Shown here piece after piece: positions 32,972 through 43,500 of a stretch of DNA of 64,000 bases. Under the pieces are notes generated by a model. That model did no database searches. It was not told the origin of the DNA and saw only the letters and a program-made list of their open reading frames with translations. This DNA is from Hoeflea_A sp963921345 (lineage in GTDB: Bacteria > Pseudomonadota > Alphaproteobacteria > Rhizobiales > Rhizobiaceae): assembly GCA_963921345.3 (NCBI GenBank), contig CAWUFE020000001.1:558001-622000 (forward strand), read 5' to 3'. Position 1 is the stretch's first letter, and every line of letters begins with the position of its first letter. A program made the translations under genes and the position numbers.

Positions 32972-33679
32972 TTGTCAAAACCCATCATACAGTTGAACGA
33001 GGCCGATTTGACGCTGGGCGACGGCGCTTCTTCGGTGCATGTGCTGAAAAAGATGAGCCTTACGGTCGGCACCGGCGAGTCGGTCGGCATCGTCGGTCCT
33101 TCCGGATCGGGCAAATCGACCCTGCTGATGGTACTCGCCGGGCTGGAGAAAATCGACTCGGGCGAGATTTTTATCTCCGACAAGCCGATCCACAGCATGA
33201 CCGAGGACCAGGTGGCGGATTTCCGCGGCCGCAATATCGGCATCGTCTTCCAGTCTTTTCACCTCATTCCCAACATGACGGCACTGGAAAACGTTGCCGT
33301 TCCGCTGGAGCTCGCCGGCCGCGCCGACGCTTTCGATCTGGCGCGCGCCGAGCTCGCTGCCGTCGGCCTTGCCGAGCGGCTGACCCATTATCCCGGTGAA
33401 CTCTCCGGCGGCGAACAGCAGCGCGTGGCGATCGCCCGGGCACTGGCGCCGGCGCCGGCCATGCTGATCGCCGACGAACCGACCGGCAACCTCGATACCG
33501 AGACCGGCGCCCAGATCGCCGATCTCCTGTTCAAGGAGCAGGCCGAGCGCAGCATGACGTTGCTCCTGGTCACCCACGACCCGGCGCTTGCATCGCGCTG
33601 CAGTCGGCAGATCCGCGTCCGTTCCGGCGAAATTCTCGCCGAGGACGAGGCCGATGCCGAACCGGTGGCGGTCGCATGA
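32972..33679 (+). CDS. ABC transporter ATPase, LolD/YbbA type
   Basis: 235 residues. Walker A GPSGSGKST (about 45), signature LSGGEQQRVAIARAL, Walker B MLIADEPTGNLDTE and H-loop VTHDPALASRC are complete. FQSFHLIPNMTALENVAVPLEL is the LolD/MacB-type Q loop. It overlaps the permease gene by four bases. Divergent tesA sits 93 bases upstream. It probably powers the FtsX-like permease that follows, moving lipids or peptides out of the inner membrane. Confidence 0.93.
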   Translation: MSKPIIQLNEADLTLGDGASSVHVLKKMSLTVGTGESVGIVGPSGSGKSTLLMVLAGLEKIDSGEIFISDKPIHSMTEDQVADFRGRNIGIVFQSFHLIPNMTALENVAVPLELAGRADAFDLARAELAAVGLAERLTHYPGELSGGEQQRVAIARALAPAPAMLIADEPTGNLDTETGAQIADLLFKEQAERSMTLLLVTHDPALASRCSRQIRVRSGEILAEDEADAEPVAVA

Positions 33680-36288
33680 GCGCCGTGGGCGACAGCGCCG
33701 GGACAGCCGGCCACGCGGGCGCCACCCTGGGCTATAGCGCCGCTCCGCCATTGACCCAATTGCGGCTGGCTTGGCGGCTGGCGCTGCGCGAAATGCGCGG
33801 CGGGCTTTCGGGCTTCTATATTTTTCTCGCCTGCATCGCACTCGGCACGGCGGCAATCGCCGGCGTCAATTCGGTGTCGCGTTCGATCACCGGAGCGATC
33901 ACCCAGGAGGGCCAGGCGATCCTCGGCGGCGACATCCGGTTCGAACTGCAGAATCGCCCGGCGACCGAAGAGGAGCTGGACTTTCTGCAATCGCCCGGAA
34001 CCATGACGCAAACCGCGGGCCTGCGGTCGATGACCCGCCTGCCGGACGGTTCGGACCAGACGCTGGTCGAGGTCAAGGCGGTGGATTCGCTCTACCCGCT
34101 CTATGGCGATTTCACAGTGGAGCCGCAGCTGAGCTTCGACGCGCTGTTTGCCCAAAAGGACGGCAGTTTCGGCATTGCCGTGGCGCCGCTGCTGCTCGAC
34201 CGCTTGGCGGTTGAAATGGGCGACACGGTGCTGCTCGGCAACGCGCAGTTCGATATCCGCGCCATCATCGAGACCGAACCGGATGCGCTGTCCGACGGCT
34301 TCGGCTTCGCGCCGCGGCTGATGATGTCGCAGGACGGTCTCGCGGCGGCAGGCCTGATCCAGGTCGGAAGCCTGGTCGAATACGCCTACAAGATCCGGCT
34401 CCCCGGTGTTGCCAGCGAGGCCCAGATCGCGGCGCTCCGGCAGACCGCGGACGAGCGCTTTCCGACCGCCGGCTGGTCGGTGCGCAGCCGCAGCAACGCA
34501 GCGCCGGCGCTGAGTGCCAACATCACCCGCTTTTCCCAGTTCCTCACCCTCGTCGGGCTGACGGCGCTGGTGGTCGGCGGTGTCGGCGTGGCCAATGCGG
34601 TGCGCGCCTACCTGGACTCCAAGCGCGGCGTCATCGCCACTTTCAAATGCCTCGGCGCCTCGGGCAGCTTCGTCTTTGCCGTCTATCTGATCCAGATTCT
34701 GATCATCACCACGATCGGCATCGCCCTCGGCCTGGTGCTCGGTGCGGCCATGCCGCTGTTCGCCCAGACCGCGCTGTCCGGCATCTTGCCGGTATCGACG
34801 GAGACCTTCATCTATCCGGATGCGCTGCTGCTGGCGGCGGTGTTCGGCTATCTGACGGCCCTGGCCTTTGCCGTGCTACCGCTCGGCCGCTCGCGCGACG
34901 TGCCGGCCACGGCGCTTTTCCGGGAGCAGGGCTTCGACCCGTTCAGCCTGCCGCGCAAGCGCTACCTGTTCATCGCCGGTGTGCTGGTGGCGATCTTCGC
35001 CGGATTGGCCATCGCCACCTCGTACGACCGTTTCATCGCCAGCATTTTCCTCGGGTCGATTGCCTTCGCTTTCGTCGTCCTGCGGCTGGTATCCATCGTC
35101 ATCGAACAGCTGGCGCGCCGCGCGCCGCGGGTCAATTCGACCGCGCTGCGGCTCGCCATCGGCAACATTCACCGGCCGGGCGCGCTGACGCCGTCGGTGG
35201 TGCTGTCGCTCGGCCTCGGCCTGGCGCTGCTGGTCACGCTGGCGCTGATCGACGGCAATCTGCGGCGCGAGATCAGCGGCAGCCTGCCGAGCCGGGCGCC
35301 CGACTTCTTCTTCGTCGATATCCAGAGCGACGAGGTGGAGCAATTCTCCGCGCTGCTGGACGAAAAGGCGCCGAACGGCGAGGTCCAGCGGGTGCCCATG
35401 CTGCGCGGCCGCATCCTCGAATTCAACGGCGTCGACGTGCGCAAGCTCGACATCACCGAAGGCGAATGGGTGCTGCGCGGCGACCGCGGCGTCACCTATT
35501 CGGAGACGCTTCCGACCAATGCCAAGATGACCGAGGGCACCTGGTGGGATGCCGATTACAGCGGCGAACCGCTGGTGTCGTTCTCCGCCGAGGAGGCCGG
35601 CGAACTGGGTCTGTCCATCGGCGACACCGTGACGGTCAACGTTCTCGGCCGCAACGTCACCGCGCGCATCGCCAATCTGCGCGAAGTCGAATGGGAATCC
35701 CTGTCGATCAATTTCGTCATGGTGTTTTCGCCCAACACGTTCGCCGGTGCCCCGCATGCCTGGCTGGCGACGCTGCGCGACCCGCAATCGGATGCCGCCG
35801 AAGAAGGCGAAGTTCTGCGGGCGGTCACCAACGCGTTCCCGACGGTGACCAGCGTGCGGGTCAAGGACGCCATCGAACTGGTCAACCGCATCGTCGGCCA
35901 GCTGGCGACGGCGATCCGCGCTGCCGCCGCGGTAGCGCTTGTCGCCTCCGTGCTGGTGCTGTCGGGCGCGTTGGCTGCGGGCAACCGGGCGCGGGCACAC
36001 GACGCGGTGGTGCTGAAGACGCTGGGCGCCACGCGGCGCACGCTGATCCGCGCCTTCTCCTTCGAATACATGATTTTGGGTTTCGCGACGGCGATCTTCG
36101 CGCTGTTTGCAGGCGGGGTCGCTGCCTGGTTCGTGGTGACCCGCATCATGCTGCTGCCGTCGAATTTCCTGCCGGACGTCGCCCTGATGACGGTGATTTC
36201 GGCGCTGGTTCTGACCGTCGGAATCGGTTTGGCCGGAACATGGCGGGTTTTGGGCCAGAAGGCGGCCCCGATCCTCAGAAATCTCTGA
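33676..36288 (+). CDS. FtsX-like ABC transporter permease (YbbP type)
   Basis: 870 residues. A short polar N-terminus precedes a first helix (GGLSGFYIFLACIALGTAAIAGVNS). Two FtsX-type modules follow, each with three helices: one around residue 300-410 (LVGLTALVVGGVGVANAVRAYL) and one at the end (AAVALVASVLVLSGALAAG). Large periplasmic MacB-like domains lie between. This matches the ten-helix YbbP type. The start overlaps the ATPase stop by four bases. Function in the family is not settled; lipid or lipoprotein handling is suspected. Confidence 0.92.
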   Translation: MSAVGDSAGTAGHAGATLGYSAAPPLTQLRLAWRLALREMRGGLSGFYIFLACIALGTAAIAGVNSVSRSITGAITQEGQAILGGDIRFELQNRPATEEELDFLQSPGTMTQTAGLRSMTRLPDGSDQTLVEVKAVDSLYPLYGDFTVEPQLSFDALFAQKDGSFGIAVAPLLLDRLAVEMGDTVLLGNAQFDIRAIIETEPDALSDGFGFAPRLMMSQDGLAAAGLIQVGSLVEYAYKIRLPGVASEAQIAALRQTADERFPTAGWSVRSRSNAAPALSANITRFSQFLTLVGLTALVVGGVGVANAVRAYLDSKRGVIATFKCLGASGSFVFAVYLIQILIITTIGIALGLVLGAAMPLFAQTALSGILPVSTETFIYPDALLLAAVFGYLTALAFAVLPLGRSRDVPATALFREQGFDPFSLPRKRYLFIAGVLVAIFAGLAIATSYDRFIASIFLGSIAFAFVVLRLVSIVIEQLARRAPRVNSTALRLAIGNIHRPGALTPSVVLSLGLGLALLVTLALIDGNLRREISGSLPSRAPDFFFVDIQSDEVEQFSALLDEKAPNGEVQRVPMLRGRILEFNGVDVRKLDITEGEWVLRGDRGVTYSETLPTNAKMTEGTWWDADYSGEPLVSFSAEEAGELGLSIGDTVTVNVLGRNVTARIANLREVEWESLSINFVMVFSPNTFAGAPHAWLATLRDPQSDAAEEGEVLRAVTNAFPTVTSVRVKDAIELVNRIVGQLATAIRAAAAVALVASVLVLSGALAAGNRARAHDAVVLKTLGATRRTLIRAFSFEYMILGFATAIFALFAGGVAAWFVVTRIMLLPSNFLPDVALMTVISALVLTVGIGLAGTWRVLGQKAAPILRNL

Positions 36289-36471
36289 TTCGGCCCGGTT
36301 TGGCCGCAATTTGATTAACTGTCCGGTCGGAATCGGCGAAAAGGCCGATAAAATCGGTCGGTTAGGTCTTGTCGTTGGCGTCCGGATTCATCATATTCCG
36401 GGTAGCCGTGCCCGACCGGCAAATAGCCGGGGGTACGAACGAGACTGAATCGAACCTATTGAGAGGTAGAA

Positions 36472-37212
36472 ATGGCAGAACCTCGTAATTACCAGGTCCG
36501 CGGACAGGTTGGTACGCAGGCCGGTGCTGCGATCGATGAAGGCCTCCGGTCCTACATGCTGCGGGTTTACAACCTGATGGCGATGGGTCTGGTTATTACC
36601 GGTGTGGCCGCCTACGCGACATCGGTCATGGCCGTCTCCGGCGGACAGCTGACCGCTTTCGGTCAGGCGATCTACGGCAGCCCGCTGAAATGGGTCGTCA
36701 TGCTCGCACCGCTGGGCCTCGTCTTCTTCCTGAGCTTCCGCGTCGCCAAGATGAGCGTCGCCGCGGCGCAGACCACATTCTGGATCTTCTCCGGTCTGAT
36801 GGGCCTGTCGCTCGGATCGATCTTCCTGGTCCACACCACGGCAAGCATCACCCAGACGTTCTTCATCACCGCGGCCTCCTTCGGAGCGCTGTCGCTGTTC
36901 GGATACACGACCAAGCGTGACCTTTCGGGCTGGGGATCCTTCCTGTTCATGGGCCTGATCGGCATCATCATCGCGATGGTCGTCAACATCTTCCTTGCCT
37001 CCAGCGCCCTGCAGTTCGCCATCTCGGTGATCGGCGTGCTGATTTTCGCCGGCCTGACGGCCTACGATACGCAGCAGATCAAGGAAATGTACTACGAGGG
37101 CGACGGTGAAGCCGTTGCCGGCCGCAAGGCCATCATGGGCGCGCTGCGTCTGTATCTCGACTTCATCAACCTGTTCATGTTCCTGCTGCAGTTCCTCGGG
37201 AACCGCGAATAG
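36472..37212 (+). CDS. Bax inhibitor-1 / YccA-family membrane protein
   Basis: 246 residues with seven hydrophobic segments. MLRVYNLMAMGLVITGVAAY, LSFRVAKMSVAAAQTTFWIFSGLMGLSL and FAGLTAYDTQQIKEMYY are typical of BI-1, the last with the conserved D-T-Q. RLYLDFINLFMFLLQFLGNR is the end. The family forms pH-sensitive calcium leaks or modulates FtsH. Start: GAGAGG lies 7 bases before the ATG. The gene stands alone, behind 183 bases of promoter region, and is followed by a strong terminator. Confidence 0.94.
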   Translation: MAEPRNYQVRGQVGTQAGAAIDEGLRSYMLRVYNLMAMGLVITGVAAYATSVMAVSGGQLTAFGQAIYGSPLKWVVMLAPLGLVFFLSFRVAKMSVAAAQTTFWIFSGLMGLSLGSIFLVHTTASITQTFFITAASFGALSLFGYTTKRDLSGWGSFLFMGLIGIIIAMVVNIFLASSALQFAISVIGVLIFAGLTAYDTQQIKEMYYEGDGEAVAGRKAIMGALRLYLDFINLFMFLLQFLGNRE

Positions 37213-37232
37213 CAGACGCATTCGACACACGG

Positions 37233-37260
37233 AAAAGGCGGTCTTCGGGCCGCCTTTTTT
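37233..37260 (+). terminator. Intrinsic terminator after the BI-1 gene
   Basis: AAAAGGCGG (37233-37241) pairs with CCGCCTTTT (37250-37258) around an eight-base loop, ending in six T. It is a standard rho-independent terminator 20 bases after the BI-1 stop. Confidence 0.9.
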
Positions 37261-37295
37261 GTTGATCCGCGCAGGCGCGCGGGTAAGAGAGGAGC

Positions 37296-37853
37296 ATGAC
37301 CACCTTGCTGCGCGACGCGGATGCGTCCGACCTCGGAGCCATCACCGATATCTACCGCCATGCCGTCGAAAGCGGTGTGGCGTCCTACGAGTTGAAGCCC
37401 CCGTCGCTCGGCGAGATGACCGACCGGTTCGCGGCGCTCACCGAAAAACGCTACCCCTACATCATCGCCCAGTCGCAAGACGGTACGCTGCTCGGCTACG
37501 CCTATGCCGGTCCGTACCGCCCGCGGCCGGCCTATCGCTGGACCGTTGAGGATTCGATCTATCTGGCGCCGAGCGCCCAGGGGAAGGGCGTCGGCCGGGC
37601 GCTGCTCACCGAACTGATCAGTCGTTCCACGGTCCTCGGGTTTCGCCAGATGGTGGCGGTCATCGGCGGCAGCGAGCCGGCCTCCGTGCGGCTGCACGAG
37701 GCGCTGGGCTTTGTCATGGTGGGAACCATCCAGGGCACCGGCCACAAGCACGGGCGCTGGCTCGATACGGTCCTGATGCAGCTGGCGCTCGGCGACGGCA
37801 AGCAGACGGCGCCGGATTCGGACGTTTATCCGGGTTCGCTGCACGAGTCTTGA
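37296..37853 (+). CDS. GNAT acetyltransferase, phosphinothricin acetyltransferase type
   Basis: 185 residues. AITDIYRHAVESGVASYELKPPS and GYAYAGPYRPRPAYRWTVEDSIYLAP are the family signature, and QGKGVGRALLTELI is the acetyl-CoA loop. The end FRQMVAVIGGSEPASVRLHEALGFVMVG is intact. It resembles the PAT/MnaT enzymes, which acetylate phosphinothricin and methionine derivatives. It starts at ATG 37296 after GAGAGGAG and stands alone after the BI-1 terminator. Resistance is possible but cannot be claimed. Confidence 0.9.
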   Translation: MTTLLRDADASDLGAITDIYRHAVESGVASYELKPPSLGEMTDRFAALTEKRYPYIIAQSQDGTLLGYAYAGPYRPRPAYRWTVEDSIYLAPSAQGKGVGRALLTELISRSTVLGFRQMVAVIGGSEPASVRLHEALGFVMVGTIQGTGHKHGRWLDTVLMQLALGDGKQTAPDSDVYPGSLHES

Positions 37854-37969
37854 CGGTGATTCGGAAAAGCCGGCTACGGCCGCCGATCAATCGTATTGAT
37901 GATACAATACGCCAGGCCCGGGCGCCTGCCCGGGACCAAACTTCGATCCCGCCTCGACCGAAACCTGCG

Positions 37970-38353
37970 CTAGCCGCGCACCAGTTTCGGTGACTTGTCG
38001 AACACCCGAAGGACCTGGGCGAGGTCGTGGCCGCGCTTGACGATCATGCCGCTCGTGGCAATGACCGAAAAGGCACCCTGCTTGCGCGCCAGCTTGGGAT
38101 CCTTGACGATGCGGAACAGCGGCACTTCGCTGCTGCGCCGGAACACCGAAAAGACGGCCCTGTCCTTGAGATGGTCGATAGCGTAGTCTCGCCACTCTCC
38201 CTCGGCAACCATGCGCGAGTACAGACGCAGGATGGCGTCCAGTTCGCGTCGATGGAAAGTGGTTGGCGGTGAATCTTTCTTTTTCCGGAACTCTTTCAGG
38301 TCCACCAGCACACCCGCTGGCTCTCCTTCTGACACTCCCGGATTGCTGTCCAT
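37970..38353 (-). CDS. DUF2794 family protein
   Basis: 127 residues. RRELDAILRLYSRMVAEGEWRDYAIDHLKDRAVFSVFRRSSEVPLFRI is the core of DUF2794, a family found mostly in alphaproteobacteria. No enzyme function is known. The N-terminus is variable (GVSEGEPAGVLVDL). It begins after the terminator of the DUF1223 gene and has its own 5' region. Confidence 0.9.
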   Translation of the reverse strand: MDSNPGVSEGEPAGVLVDLKEFRKKKDSPPTTFHRRELDAILRLYSRMVAEGEWRDYAIDHLKDRAVFSVFRRSSEVPLFRIVKDPKLARKQGAFSVIATSGMIVKRGHDLAQVLRVFDKSPKLVRG

Positions 38354-38420
38354 GCTTCTACCTCACGCTTACCGGCATCCAGTTTTGCCAAAAGCGTTTG
38401 AAATTGCAAGGGATCCATCG

Positions 38421-38445
38421 AAAACAGCCGCAAATGGTGCGGCTG
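38421..38445 (-). terminator. Intrinsic terminator of the DUF1223 gene
   Basis: On the minus strand CAGCCGCA (38445-38438) pairs with TGCGGCTG (38432-38425) around a five-base loop, followed by TTTT (38424-38421). It lies 33 bases after the DUF1223 stop. Confidence 0.8.
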
Positions 38446-38477
38446 CGGTCATTCAACCAGAAGTTTTTGGGCGCCTG

Positions 38478-39236
38478 TCAGGTTCCAGCGTCGTTCATCA
38501 GGATGCTGGCGCCGATGATGGCGCCGGGCACGCCCTTCGACTTCATGGTCTGCACCAGAATGGCGCAGCCGTCATGGCCTTCGGCAAGCGAGCGCGGAAG
38601 CACCAGTTCCATGGCCTCGCCGTCCCACATGGCGACGGTCTGGATGTCCTTGACCGAATGCCAGTAGGTCAGCTTGCGGCCGCGATTTTCGCCACGTTTG
38701 ACGTCGACCGTGTTCTCGCGGTCGAAATAGACCATGACGATATTGGCCTTGCCGGCGCCGGCGCCGATATCGACCCTGATCTGGTCGCCGTCCTGGGTGG
38801 CCTTGACCGGAACGAGAAGACCGCGGCCGGCGTCGTTGAACGCCTCCATCTTGGCTTCGATGCCGCGCTTGTCGGCGCCGTTGAGATGGTCGCGGCCATT
38901 GACGATGACCTGCGGCGTGTAGACGCTCTTGCGTCCCAGCGTGCGGGCGTAGTCATATTGCCGTTTGGTGCTTTGCTCGGAGCTGAACGTGTCCCGCCAG
39001 CCGAGATAGTTCCAGTAGTCGACGTGATAGGCGAGCGCCACCACGTCGTCGCGCTGCGCCAGCTCGCCCAGCACCCGGTCGGCCGGCGGGCAAGAAGAGC
39101 AGCCCTGGCTGGTGAACAGCTCGACCACGCCCTTGGGCACACCGTCGGCGGACCAGGCGGGTACGGCCGCAAATAGCGACAGGGCGAACAGTGCAAAGGG
39201 AAGGCGAATACGGGCGAGGGGGTTTCGTGTCATCAT
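38478..39236 (-). CDS. DUF1223 secreted thioredoxin-fold protein
   Basis: About 252 residues. A signal peptide (LPFALFALSLFAAVPAWS) is followed by GVVELFTSQGCSSCPPADRVLGEL, the DUF1223 start with the C-S-S-C pair. VALAYHVDYWNYLGWRDTFSS and YTPQVIVNGRDHLNG follow. The CxxC resembles thioredoxin active sites but the family has no proven activity. ATG 39236 or 39233 may be the start. A terminator follows. It is widespread in Hyphomicrobiales. Confidence 0.87.
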   Translation of the reverse strand: MMTRNPLARIRLPFALFALSLFAAVPAWSADGVPKGVVELFTSQGCSSCPPADRVLGELAQRDDVVALAYHVDYWNYLGWRDTFSSEQSTKRQYDYARTLGRKSVYTPQVIVNGRDHLNGADKRGIEAKMEAFNDAGRGLLVPVKATQDGDQIRVDIGAGAGKANIVMVYFDRENTVDVKRGENRGRKLTYWHSVKDIQTVAMWDGEAMELVLPRSLAEGHDGCAILVQTMKSKGVPGAIIGASILMNDAGT

Positions 39237-39459
39237 TGTTGTCCGTTGAAACGCGAAGTTACCCCTCAAATTTGCTGGTCCTTTCTACCGTTCGGCTGTT
39301 TCAAGATAAAGTCACGTTCCGGTGAAAAATTGCGTGAGCAAGGTGAGCCGGTTCGTAAATCAGGATGAAATTGGGGCATTGACCCTCTCCGCATAAATGT
39401 TCAAATGCTGTGCAACGAAACCGGGATCAACCGGGGCCTTGCGAGAGGGGAAGCATTCC

Positions 39460-40575
39460 ATGCGCTTGCTGATAGTATTGGGTCTTGCAGCCCTGGTGTT
39501 GAGCGGGTGCGGCGACAACGACAGCCGCACCGGCGAAATCGAGCCGGTGGTGCGCGGCCTGAAGGCCTGTCTCGTCGACGATTCCGAACAGACCACCGTG
39601 CGCCGCTATCCCAGCGTGCTGCAGCCGGCATCGACCACCTCGCTGTCCTTCGAGATCTCCGGGCGGCTGAAGCAGGTCACGCTGGATGTCGGCCAGCAAG
39701 TTGCTGCCGGTGACGTCATCGCCGAGATCGACCCGACCAGCCTGCAGATCCAGGTCGACAACGCCACCGCCGCGGTGCGGCAGGCGGAAGTGGCGCTGCG
39801 CAATGCCGAGGAGGACTTCAAGCGCAAGTCGCAGCTGCTCGAGGACGGCGTGACCACCCAGGCGCAGGTCGATCAGTCGGAGACCAGCCTGGAAGGCGCC
39901 CGGGCCAACGATATCCAGGCGCGCAAGCAGCTCGAGAACGCCGAGGAGGATCTGAGCAAGACCACCCTGCGGGCGCCGTTCGACGGCATCATCAGCAAGG
40001 TCGACGTCGATTCCTTCACCAACGTAACCGCCGGTTCGCCGGTTGCTACCATCTACGCCGACAAGGATTTCGAAACCTCCTTCACGGTGAGTTTCGACGT
40101 GGTCAGCCGGATTGCCGTCGGCAAGCAGGCCACCGTGCGGCTGGCCGACGATCCGTCGATCGTGCTGCCCGGCCATGTCAGCGAGCTCGGTTCGAGGGCC
40201 GACACGGTCTCGGCCTTTCCGGTGGTGGTCAAGGTGGACGGCACCAACCCGGTGCTGAAGGCCGGCATGGCGGTGGAGATCGCCATGGAATTCGCCGTGC
40301 CGAAGGGCGTCGGCTACACCGTGCCGCTGACCGTTCTGCCCATGGAAGGGCGCCTCGACGTTCCGGAGAACCCGAACGCGCCCGGCAATCTCGACATCTT
40401 CGTTTACGACGATGCGACGGGCACCGTGAAAAAGCGCACCGTTTCGGTCGGCGGCCTGCGGGAAAACCAGCTGATTGTCATCGACGGGCTGGAGCCGGGC
40501 GAACACGTGGCCTGCGCCGGCGTGGCGTTCCTGCGCGACGGCATGAAGGTCAAGCTTCTGCCGGACGACGCGTAG
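39460..40575 (+). CDS. RND efflux periplasmic adaptor lipoprotein
   Basis: 371 residues from ATG 39460, which follows GAGAGGGG. The lipobox LSGCGDN (Cys near 19) marks a lipoprotein anchored in the inner membrane. The membrane-fusion protein domains follow: lipoyl half motifs around LKQVTLDVGQQVAAGDVIAEIDP and LRAPFDGIISKVDVDSF, with a coiled-coil hairpin between (QVDNATAAVRQAEVALRNAEEDFKRK). Ten bases separate it from the pump gene, so it feeds the same RND complex. An outer-membrane channel gene is not adjacent. Confidence 0.93.
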   Translation: MRLLIVLGLAALVLSGCGDNDSRTGEIEPVVRGLKACLVDDSEQTTVRRYPSVLQPASTTSLSFEISGRLKQVTLDVGQQVAAGDVIAEIDPTSLQIQVDNATAAVRQAEVALRNAEEDFKRKSQLLEDGVTTQAQVDQSETSLEGARANDIQARKQLENAEEDLSKTTLRAPFDGIISKVDVDSFTNVTAGSPVATIYADKDFETSFTVSFDVVSRIAVGKQATVRLADDPSIVLPGHVSELGSRADTVSAFPVVVKVDGTNPVLKAGMAVEIAMEFAVPKGVGYTVPLTVLPMEGRLDVPENPNAPGNLDIFVYDDATGTVKKRTVSVGGLRENQLIVIDGLEPGEHVACAGVAFLRDGMKVKLLPDDA

Positions 40576-40585
40576 GGGCTGCCCG

Positions 40586-43500
40586 ATGGATTTCCTCACC
40601 CGCTTCGGCATCAGCAAGTCGCGTCTGACCATCCTGGTCATGTTCGGCCTGATCGTGCAGGGCCTTCTCGTCTACGGCAGCATGCCGAAGCGCGAGAACC
40701 CCGCCATCACCATCCGCAGTGCGCAGATCTCCGTGCAGTTCCCGGGCATGTCGCCGGAGCGCATGGAGGATCTGATCGTCAAGCCGATCGAGCGCAAAAT
40801 GCGGGAGATCGGCGAGATCGAGGACATCAACGCCCTGGTCTCGACCGGCTATTCGGTGATCACCGTGACGGTCTACGACCATGTCGCCAAGGCCGACCTG
40901 GACACGGTGTTCAACGACATCCGCAACAAGATCGACGACCTCAAGCCGGATCTTCCGGACGGGACGGAAGGTCCGTTCGTCAATACCGACTACGGCGACG
41001 TGTCGATCGCCACCGTCGCGGTGACCGGCGATGGTTTCAGCGACGCCGATCTGCGCGAATCGGCCGATGATTTGCGCGAATATCTCTACGAGGTCGACGG
41101 GGTCTCGAAGATCTCGCTGTTCGGCGTCCAGGAGGAACGCATCTGGCTGGAGATCGACACCCGCAAGCTGGCGGCCGTCGGCATTCAGCTGCAGCAGGTT
41201 CTCAACGATCTGCAGGCGCAGAACGTCATCCTGCCGGCCGGCCAGATAGATGCCGACGGGGTCGACCTGATCCTCGAAGCCAATGGCGACCTGCGTACGG
41301 TCGAGGCGATCGGCAACGTGCTGACCAAGGTGCAGGGACTGTCCGGCTTCGTGCGCCTGAAAGACCTGATGAACGTCAAGCGCGGCTATCAGGACCCGGT
41401 GGACAAGCCGGTCTATTTCAACGGCATGCCGGCTGTCATCCTGGCCGTCGAAATGTCCGACGAAGAGGACATTCAGAAGATCGGTGCCGAGCTGGAGCGC
41501 GAGGTCACGGCCTACGAGCTGACCCAGCCGATCGGCATCACCTATCAGTTCTCCACCTTCCAGGAGACCAACGTCACCACGTCGATCAACGCGGCACTGA
41601 TGAACGTGGCGCAGACCTTCATCGTCGTGCTTGGGGTGATGCTGATCTTCCTCGGCTTCCGCGCCGCACTGATCATCGCCTGCATCGTGCCCTTCACGGT
41701 CACCTTCGCGCTGATCGGTATGGGCATCATGGAGATCGACCTGCAGCAGATCTCCATCGCCGCGGTGATCATTTCGCTGGGTCTGCTGGTCGATAACGGG
41801 CTGGTCGTGGTCGAGGACATCCAGGGTCGCATCAGCCGCGGGACCGATCCGAACGAGGCGGCTCTTGCCGCCGGCCGGCAGTTTTTCGTGCCGCTGGCGG
41901 TCGCCTCCATCACCACGGTTTCGGCCTTCCTGCCGATGCTCATCCTCGACGGCGTCGAGGGCGAGTTCGCCTTCTCGCTGGGCGCCGTCGTCGGCATCAT
42001 GCTCGCCGGCTCCTGGCTGACGGCGCTCTATATCCTGCCGTCGCTCTGCGTCTGGTTCTCCAGCCGCAAGAAGACCAAGGAGGAGGGGCACGAAAACTGG
42101 CTGGTGCGGCTTTACGGTTCGATCATCGGCAAGACCCTGCCTTTCGGCATTCTGGTCATCATCGCGGCCTACGCTCTTGTCGCCCTGTCGATCTCGGTGT
42201 TCCCGCGGCTCAAATCCGAAATGTTCCCGCTGTCGGAGCGGGCCGAGTATCTGATCTATCTCGACATGCCGAAGGGGACAGCGATTTCCGCCACTCAGGC
42301 CGAGGCGCTGGCGGTCGATCGCTGGCTGCGCGACAAGGAGCAGAATCCGGAAGTGGTCAACACCACCGTGTTCGTCGGCGACGGTGGTCCGCGTTTCTAC
42401 CTGGCGCTCAATCCGGCCGACACCAATCCGGCGAGCGCCTTCATCCTGGTCAATACGGTCGATTTCGACAGCGCCGTGACGGCGGCCGAACGGGCGACCC
42501 GCCACCTGATCGAAAACCACCCGGGCGGGCGCTTCAAGGTGAAGCGGCTGTCGATGGGCGGCGGCGAATCCGGCATCGTCGAGGTCAAGCTGTCCGGGCC
42601 GGACGCCGAAAAGCTGCTGTTCATGGCCGACGAGGTCGAACAGGCCTTCGACACGGTGCCTGGCATTTCCCAGAACGAGAACGACTGGGGCAACAAGACG
42701 CTGAAGATCGTCATCGACGTCGACCAGAGCAAGGCGCGCGAACTGGGCGTCTCGTCGCAGGAAATCTCCGACCTGATGGACACTTTCTATTCAGGCCAGG
42801 CGTTTTCGACCTTCCGCGAGGGCGACCAGTCGATCCCCATCGTGGTGCGCGCCGAGGAGGGCTTCCGCAGCAGTCTGGAGGATCTCGCCAGCCTCGCCGT
42901 GCCGACGGACGGGCCGCTGATCTCGCTCGACCAGGTCGCGACCTTCGATCCGAAGCTTGAATTCTCGCAGATCCGCCGGGAAAACCAGGTGCGGCTGATC
43001 AAGATCTCCGGCAAGAGCGACACGATCGCCGCCAACCAGGTGCTGGCGACGATCCGTCCGACGCTGGATTCGCTCGATCTCACCGGCGGCTACAAGCTGG
43101 AGATCGGCGGCGAAACGGAGAACAGTGCCGAGGTCAACGAAAAGCTCGGAGCCGGCATGCCGGCGGCATTGTCGGTGATGCTGGTGGCGCTGATGTTCCA
43201 GTTCAACTCGGTGCGCCGGGTGCTGATGACCTTCATGACGGTGCCGCTGATCATCATCGGCGCGCCGTTCGCGCTGCTGTTCACGGGACAGCCGCTGTCC
43301 TTCTTTGCCATTCTGGGAATGATCTCGCTCGCCGGCATCATCATCAACAACGCCATCGTGCTGATCGACCAGATCGATATCGAACGGCAGACCCTGGACT
43401 TGCGAGACGCGGTGGTCGCAGCGTCGAAAAAGCGCGTGACGCCGATCATGCTGACCTCGCTGACGACGATCTTCGGCCTGCTGCCGATGGCGATCAATGG

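Noticed and set aside
34876..36309. A 477-codon open frame antisense to the FtsX-like permease
   Set aside because: It has no motif, and the plus-strand product is a clear ABC permease.
40550..42520. A 656-codon open frame antisense to the RND pump
   Set aside because: It lacks any domain and exists only because the GC-rich RND gene has few stops on the other strand.
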